Origin: Physella acuta
Taxonomy: Eukaryota; Mollusca; Gastropoda; Physidae
NCBI RefSeq assembly: GCF_028476545.1
Contig: NW_026731650.1
Span: forward strand, 372,001-436,000
Reading direction: 5' to 3'
DNA: 64,000 bases
Positions within the stretch are counted from its first letter, which is position 1, and every line of letters starts with the position of its first letter. The position numbers and the translations under genes were made by a program. Below the pieces are notes generated by a model that was not told the origin of the DNA, searched no databases, and saw only the letters and a program-made list of their open reading frames with translations. Shown here piece by piece: positions 58,165 to 64,000 of the stretch.

Positions 58165-58460
58165 TCAGGTTAAGACGTTGGTAGCCTAACAATGGAAATA
58201 TTCTGGCTTTAAATTAGCACGTTGGTAGCCTAAAAATGGAATCTGGCTTTAGATTAGCACGTTGGTAGCCTAAAAATGGAAATATTCTGGCTTTAAATTA
58301 GCACGTTGGTAGCCTAAAAATGGAATCTGGCTTTCGATTAGCACGTTGGTAGCCTAAAAATGGAAATATTCTGGCTTTAAATTAGCACGTTGGTAGCCTA
58401 AAAATGGAAATAATCTGGCTTTAAATTAGCACGTTGGTAGCCTAAAAATGAAAATAATTT
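58165..58460. repeat. 39/44-bp minisatellite, about 7 copies
   Basis: The unit is TTAGCACGTTGGTAGCCTAA then AAATGGAA(ATATT)CTGGCTTTAA. Forms with and without ATATT alternate. After it (58480-58730) come loosely repeated AAAAATTCAGACTTAC phrases. Confidence 0.9.
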
Positions 58461-58849
58461 GACATAACTAATCAGGTTCAACAGGCTTCTAGAAGTTACT
58501 GAAGTTGATGAATCTTCATGTATTGAGATGATTGTAACTATAGACCGTTCACAATCGGTAATATAGAAATAACAGAAAAATTCAGACTTACATCAGAAAA
58601 GTGTAGACATACACCGTCAAATAGGAGACTTACGCTAGAAAAATTGAGACTTACACGAAAAAATTCAGACGTACTCTAGAAAAATTCAGACTTACTAAGA
58701 AATAATCAGACGTACACGAGAAGCCGCATGCGCTATAAGATATTTTCGTGTCGTCTTGCATACGACGGCCATTAAATTATCTACACCATCGTCTACATCG
58801 AGGCGCCTGTGTAAAGTGATACCACATTAACGTTAAGCCAGCCTTGCAT

Positions 58850-58995
58850 GGATTATAGATCAACAGAACAATGACACTCGGGATAAATAACATGCTGTTG
58901 TGTAGTTACCAGCTATATCAACAGAACAATGACACTCGGCATGTACCTGGGATAAATAACATGCTGTTGTGTAGTTAGCAACTAAATCAACAGTT
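58850..58995. repeat. Two-copy duplication of about 60-70 bp
   Basis: ATCAACAGAACAATGACACT then GGGATAAATAACATGCTGTT and GTGTAGTTA occur twice, with a CATGTACC insertion in the second copy. Confidence 0.85.
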
Positions 58996-59064
58996 CCTAG
59001 GTTGTATATCCGTAACCCATTGAGGTCGAGTCTATTATCTTAAGATCTTCTCAGACATGTAACA

Positions 59065-59245
59065 AAGTTTTCCTGCCCCCCCCCCCACCCTCAGAATGTA
59101 ACAAAGTTTTTCTGTCCGCCCCCACCCCCAGAATCTAACAGTTTTCCTGCAACCCCCCCCCCCCCCCTAGAATGTAACAGTTTTCCTTGACCACCCCAGA
59201 CATGTAACTAAACTTCCTGTCCGCCCCGGACGTGTAACAAAGTTA
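59065..59245. repeat. C-tract tandem repeat
   Basis: Four to five copies of a C-run followed by AGAATGTAACAAAGTTTTCC or a shortened form, 35-50 bp apart. The stretch 59246-59920 is unique and no gene was recognised. Confidence 0.75.
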
Positions 59246-59919
59246 CAGCTACCAATTCTCTTCGGCTATTTGGTTTCAATTTCCAGTGTCTGTTGTGATA
59301 GGCTTTGAAAAGATGGCGCGTCTCTAACTAGTGCAGGCATTTCGCGAGATGGCTGACCAGAGCTCCAGGATATCAGACGTCTCCTGGTTTACATCCAAAC
59401 CTTTTTATTTCGTTCCTTCACACACGGCCTGTGGTTAGAAATTTTATATTACTAATGTTTAATGTGTTTCATTGCAGAATAGTAACATTACTAAGAACGA
59501 ATTACACTAGCTTTTTAAATGTCTGTTATTCACTGTGCACTTTAATCCACAGTTGACTTTTGTCAAAACGTAATTTACCAGAACGTTAACTTTTATTTTC
59601 CACCAATTTTTCCTAAAGTATTACCAAAGTGCAGCATTAGAGGGACTTCTTTAACTCGCCTAATTGTATCCTGAATGGTCGCGAATCCAAGCTACCGTCT
59701 GATTGATTATACCGGAAGTTGCGTCATCATTCCTAAGTGTATTGGGAGTTGACTGATTCACTTCACACAAGGAAAGCACCAAGGCTTCTATTTTTCTCAG
59801 TCTCTAACCCATGATAGCGGCTAGAATTTAAAGCAGTTGTTAAATCTCTAGCTCCTAACATTCTGTTGGTAGAGGAGACTTAGACAATTGTTAGAATTCT
59901 GCTAGACACGACGATGGTG

Positions 59920-60885
59920 ACCATTGGGCAGACAGCTTTACGTCAGTCGGTGTTGGTCCAGTAGTTGATACAACCCCACTACCATTGGGCAGACAGCTTT
60001 ACGTCAGTCCGTGTTGGTCCAGTAGTTGATGCAACCCCGCTGACCATTGGGCAGACAGCTTTACGTCAGTCCGTGTTGGTCCAGTAGTTGATGCAACCCC
60101 GCTGACCATTGGGCAGACAGCTTTACGTCAGTCCGTGTTGGTCCAGTAGTTGATACAGCCCCGCTGACCATTGGGCAGACAGCTTTATGTCAGTCGATGA
60201 CCATTGGACAGACAGCTTTACGTCAGTCTGTGTTGGTCCAGTACAACCCCGCTGACCATTGGGCAGACAGCTTTACGTCAGTCCGTGTTGGTCCAGTACA
60301 ACCTCGCTGACCATTGGGCAGACAGCTTTACGTCAGTCTGTGTTGGTCCAGTACAACCTCGCTGACCATTGGGCAGACAGCTTTACGTCAGTCTGTGTTG
60401 GTCCAGTACAACCCCGCTGACCATTGGACAGACAGCTTTACGTCAGTCTGTGTTGGTCCAGTACAACCCCACTGACCATTGGACAGACAGCTTTACGTCA
60501 ATCTGTGTTGGTCCAGCAGTTGATACAACCCCGCTGACCATTGGGCAGACAGCTTTACGTCAGTCGATGACCATTGGACAGACAGCTTTACGTCAGTCCG
60601 TGTTGGTCCAGTACAACCCCGCTGACCATTGGGCAGACAGCTTTACGTCAGTCCGTGTTGGTCCAGTACAACTCCGCTGACCATTGGGCAGACAGCTTTA
60701 CGTCAGTCCGTGTTGGTCCAGTACAACCCCGCTGACCATTGGACAGACAGCTTTACGTCAGTCTGTATTGGTCCAGTACAACCCCACTGACCATTGGGCA
60801 GACAGTGTTGGTCCAGTACAACCCCGCTTACCATTGGGCAGACAGTGTTGGTCCAGTACAACCCCGCTGACCATTACCCACATGT
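59920..60885. repeat. 55/62-bp minisatellite, about 17 copies
   Basis: The unit is GACCATTGGGCAGACAGCTT then TACGTCAGTC(C/T)GTGTTGGT and CCAGTACAACCCCGCT. A 7-bp AGTTGAT insertion marks the long form, which is concentrated at the left. Truncated units lacking the GTGTTGGTCC part occur twice (60196, 60567). Confidence 0.95.
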
Positions 60886-61195
60886 TTGCTGCAGGATTAA
60901 GCTGGAGCCGGGAGTTTATCGGGGATCTGGGGACAGTGAAATTATGGGAGATAAAAGCTTTGGAGGCTTTTTGTGGATAGTGGGGGGATCCGGTATGGCT
61001 AGTGTGTTGGTGATTATGGAAGGTGTCTTGTTTTTGTGAGGGAGATTTGTGGATAATGTGTTGTTGATCTATAGATGATGTATGGATAATGTGCAGTATG
61101 TTGTCTACTATGGTAGATGTATAAATGAAGTGTCTCTGGTGAATTTGATGTATGCATTGTGTTAACATGGTATGAATGATGCGGCATGTGTCGTG

Positions 61196-61985
61196 ACTGT
61201 AGCCGCATGCTGAGACTGTAGCCGTGTGCCGAGACAAGCCGTGTGCGGAGGCCGTAGATTGCCTTGATTTAGAGACCTCTCTGAGGTTCGTGCCGTGTGC
61301 CGTGACTAGCCGTGTGCCGTGACTAGCCGTGTGCCATGACTAGCCGGGTGCCGTGACTAGCCGTGTGCCGTGACTAGCCGTGTGCCGTGACTAGCCGTGT
61401 GCCGTGACTAGCCGGGTGCCGTGACTAGCCGTGTGCCGTGACTAGCCGTGTGCCGTGACTAGCCGTGTGCCGTGACTAGCCGTGTGCCGAGACTAGCCGT
61501 GTGCTGAGACTAGCCGTGTGCCGAGACTAGCCGTGTGCCGAGACTAGCCGTGTGCTGAGACTAGCCGTGTGCCGAGACTAGCCGTGTGCCGAGACTAGCC
61601 GTGTGCCGAGACTAGCCGTGTGCCGAGACCGTAGATTGCCTTTATTTAGAGACCTCTCTGGGGTTCGTGCCGTGTGCCGAGACTAGCCGTGTGCCGTGAC
61701 TAGCCGTGTGCCGAGACTAGCCGTGTGCCGTGACTAGCCGTGTGCCGTGACTAGCCGTGTGCCGAGACCGTAGATTGCCTTTATTTAGAGACCTCTCTGG
61801 GGTTCGTGCCGTGTGCCGAGACTAGCCGTGTGCCGTGACTAGCCGTGTGCCGAGACCGTAGATTGCCTTTATTTAGAGACCTCTCTGGGGTTCGTGCCGT
61901 GTGCCGAGACTAGCCGTGTGCCGTGACTAGCCTTGTGCCGAGACCGTAGATTGCCTTGATTTAGAGACCTCTCTGGGGTTCGTGC
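61196..61985. repeat. 17-bp minisatellite with embedded 85- to 95-bp higher-order unit
   Basis: The basic unit is CCGTGTGCCGTGACTAG (or GCCGAGACTAG). A non-repeat phrase ACCGTAGATTGCCTTTATTT then AGAGACCTCTCTGGGGTTCG recurs at about 61250, 61628, 61767, 61856 and 61942, so the phrase plus a few 17-mers has been amplified as one block toward the right end. Confidence 0.95.
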
Positions 61986-62855
61986 TGCCACTGACTGGGG
62001 TGAAAAGTTGGCTGTGGCAGCACGCGAAACCACTTTATCATTCTCTGGCGCCCACATTAGTCCCCGAGCTTGAGGACGATCCGTGTAATGGCCCGAGGGT
62101 AGGCGAGATGGATGCTCGTGCGGGAAGTGCTAGAGTAGGCTCTGATGGCTTTAGGCAGGTGGGGTCAGTCTTTTGTTGCGAAAGACAGGATGGCGGCCTG
62201 CAGCAGGTGACTTAGTGTTAACAGAGTACAGCTTTATTTAACGTTATAATCTTCTAGTCTACATGTTGACCGACACGCCACGCTAAAACAGACCACATCA
62301 ACAAACATCATTTCAAACGACAACAAATCCTAAAACATGACTAAGCAATCACAGCATTCACATTAGAAATTTGTAATATTTAAACTGCCTGTTAACATTC
62401 CTAAAAGAACAACACAAATGGAGAGAAAGTATTTACCGTGCCTACAAACGCTGTATTGATTGCCATCTTATCTTGTTTTTTTTTATGCAAGGGATTAACG
62501 GGAAAATCTATTTTGGTATCGTATATATTTAATTCCTGTTTAAAGTGGGTTTTTTTCATCGAAATTTAGAGTAAGCTGTCCCAATATTTTCATGTGATAA
62601 AATCAATACAAACGTTGGTTACATCTATTGATTTGATTAAATGGGTTTTATTTTACGTTAGAGGTAAAAAAAAATTACGTTTAACAAAAATCCAATATTA
62701 AGATTTAATCAGCAATCCTTTTATTATAAAGATAATTATTGTAAGCTGAAGACTTACGTTTCCTTGTCGTGACACACTTATTGTCTCTGTTCATCTGACG
62801 GTACAGTTAACATAACTAGAACCACTACTGCTTTATGTGTGATGTCTTAACTTTC
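61986..62855. other. Unique sequence, GC-richer at left
   Basis: 61990-62215 is GC-rich and open for 77 codons on the plus strand, but the translation matches nothing I recognise. 62220-62855 is AT-rich. No exon can be supported. Confidence 0.5.
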
Positions 62856-62864
62856 AGGTTAAGC

Positions 62865-63235
62865 ACAGTGGTCATTTGATCGAGATCTAACCATAAACAA
62901 AAAATGGCCGTTTGTATTGATCTCTCAGTTTATCTCCTGTGGTCATTTGATCGAGGTATAACAAACAATGACCGTTTGTATTGATGTATCAGTTTATCTC
63001 CTGTGGTCATTTGATCGAGGTCTAACCACAAACAAACAATGACCGTTTGTATTGATGTATCAGTTTAACCCCTATGGTCATTTGATCGAGGTCTAACCAT
63101 AAACAAACAATGACCGTTTGTATTGATCTATCAGTTTAACCCCTGTGGTCATTTGATCGAGGTCTAACCATAAACAAACAATGACCGTTTGTATTGATCT
63201 CTCAGTTTATCTCATGTGGTCGTTTGACCCAGGAC
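62865..63235. repeat. 64-72 bp minisatellite, 5-6 copies
   Basis: The unit is GTGGTCATTTGATCGAGGTC then TAACCATAAACAAACAATGA and CCGTTTGTATTGATC. Copies start near 62868, 62939, 63003, 63074, 63145 and 63216. From 63236 to the end there is a C-run at 63488 and unique DNA without a recognised gene. Confidence 0.92.
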
Positions 63236-64000
63236 CACCGCTAATGAAAAACAAACCACGGCGGCCACTCCGTAATGTATCGATTGCTTTACCTTGGAAA
63301 CATTTCTACCGCTCATAAAGCGCGCCATTGTGGAGGGGACGTCAACACACACTCACATTTCCTACCACACGCGCGCTTAGCATCAATCTTACCTAGCCCG
63401 TATCTCCCACACGCCCTCCCCCCACCCCCGGTGTATTTATGAAAGCGATTTGACCTGGACGTGATCTGCTGCAGTCCTTCACCCGCCCCCCCCCCCCCCC
63501 TCCCTCTTCAGTCGGGCATCAAAGGGGGCAGATAAAAATCTGGGATAAAAACATTGGCGTTAATTCCAAGATTGGGATGGTAAAAAATTGGGATCATGGT
63601 TAGAGGGGTGTTGACTGCAATCAGTGTCCGAACGTTGTTACAGAATTCATTAGCTGGAAGCGGTTCTGTGGAATCCATTTATTTATTGCTTTAGTACGTG
63701 ACACCGTCGTGGTTGTTGGGACTGGCGTCTGACATTTATTGAGCTGTTGATCCACCCCTGGAACAGTTTTTTATCTCTTATATTAACATATTTGAACTTT
63801 AGGGCTTTTCTATTCTTGCTTTTCTATTGAAAGGTTTGGGTAATTTGGGCTTAAGTGTTAAGGTTTGATGTTTTAGGGATGTGTTTAAAGTAAGGTTCAA
63901 GTTGTATTAAAGGTGTAGGGAAGGCTCGGTTTAAAGTTTGACTTAATAAGCTTCTATCTTGATATCACGTGAAATACAATTTGTTTCATATAGTGCTGTA

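Noticed and set aside
60880-61040. Possible second exon of the WW gene after CTGCAG at about 60894
   Set aside because: The downstream translation lacks the HxTxxTxW pattern and matches no WW domain.
61982-62215. 77-codon plus-strand frame in GC-rich DNA
   Set aside because: The frame begins at the edge of a satellite and the translation resembles no family. It was left as unique sequence.

Overview
The window is animal nuclear DNA. It holds three genes I can reconstruct exon by exon, the first exon of a fourth, and a very heavy load of tandem repeats and small DNA transposons. Short introns with GT-AG borders, bilaterian orthologues (JADE, SCOC, ATPSCKMT), AT-rich intergenic DNA and clusters of the words TAGATCTAGA and TAGGCCTA suggest a mollusc, probably a heterobranch gastropod. 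The species-level guess is inference only.

Layout. 1-16.6 kb is gene-poor: about a dozen minisatellites (units 18-43 bp), C- and G-tracts and AT-rich spacers, with no gene I can support. 16.7-19.04 kb (minus) is a complete ATPSCKMT/FAM173B-like lysine methyltransferase in four exons. Two of its exon edges have been multiplied into tandem arrays. 19.2-21.3 kb holds MITE-like elements and a probable promoter. 22.28-30.69 kb (plus) is a complete JADE-family PHD-finger gene in 16 coding exons (1508 aa), followed by its 3' UTR. 35.48-37.13 kb (minus) is a complete SCOC gene (117 aa), convergent with JADE. 37.1-43.3 kb is AT-rich with a 388-bp inverted-repeat element and SINE pieces. 43.3-47.2 kb is a 25-bp satellite split by two tandem Helitron-like copies. 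47.62-47.76 kb (plus) is the first coding exon of a WW-domain protein. Everything downstream to 64 kb appears to be its intron or flank, holding about ten more minisatellites (some with higher-order structure), an 1.8-kb degraded hAT transposon with its 8-bp target duplication, and a 139-bp hAT MITE.

How the genes relate. JADE proteins are scaffolds of the HBO1 (KAT7) histone H3/H4 acetyltransferase complex. SCOC is a Golgi and autophagy coiled-coil adaptor. ATPSCKMT methylates the c-subunit of mitochondrial ATP synthase. They are independent housekeeping genes and not a pathway. JADE1 and SCOC both lie on human chromosome 4q, so their linkage here may be ancestral.

The most distinctive feature is how minisatellites interact with gene structure: one array sits over a splice acceptor (about 680 bp free of AG), one multiplies a splice donor, and one supplies the last 14 residues of a protein. 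I found no evidence for a wholly new enzymatic or defence system.
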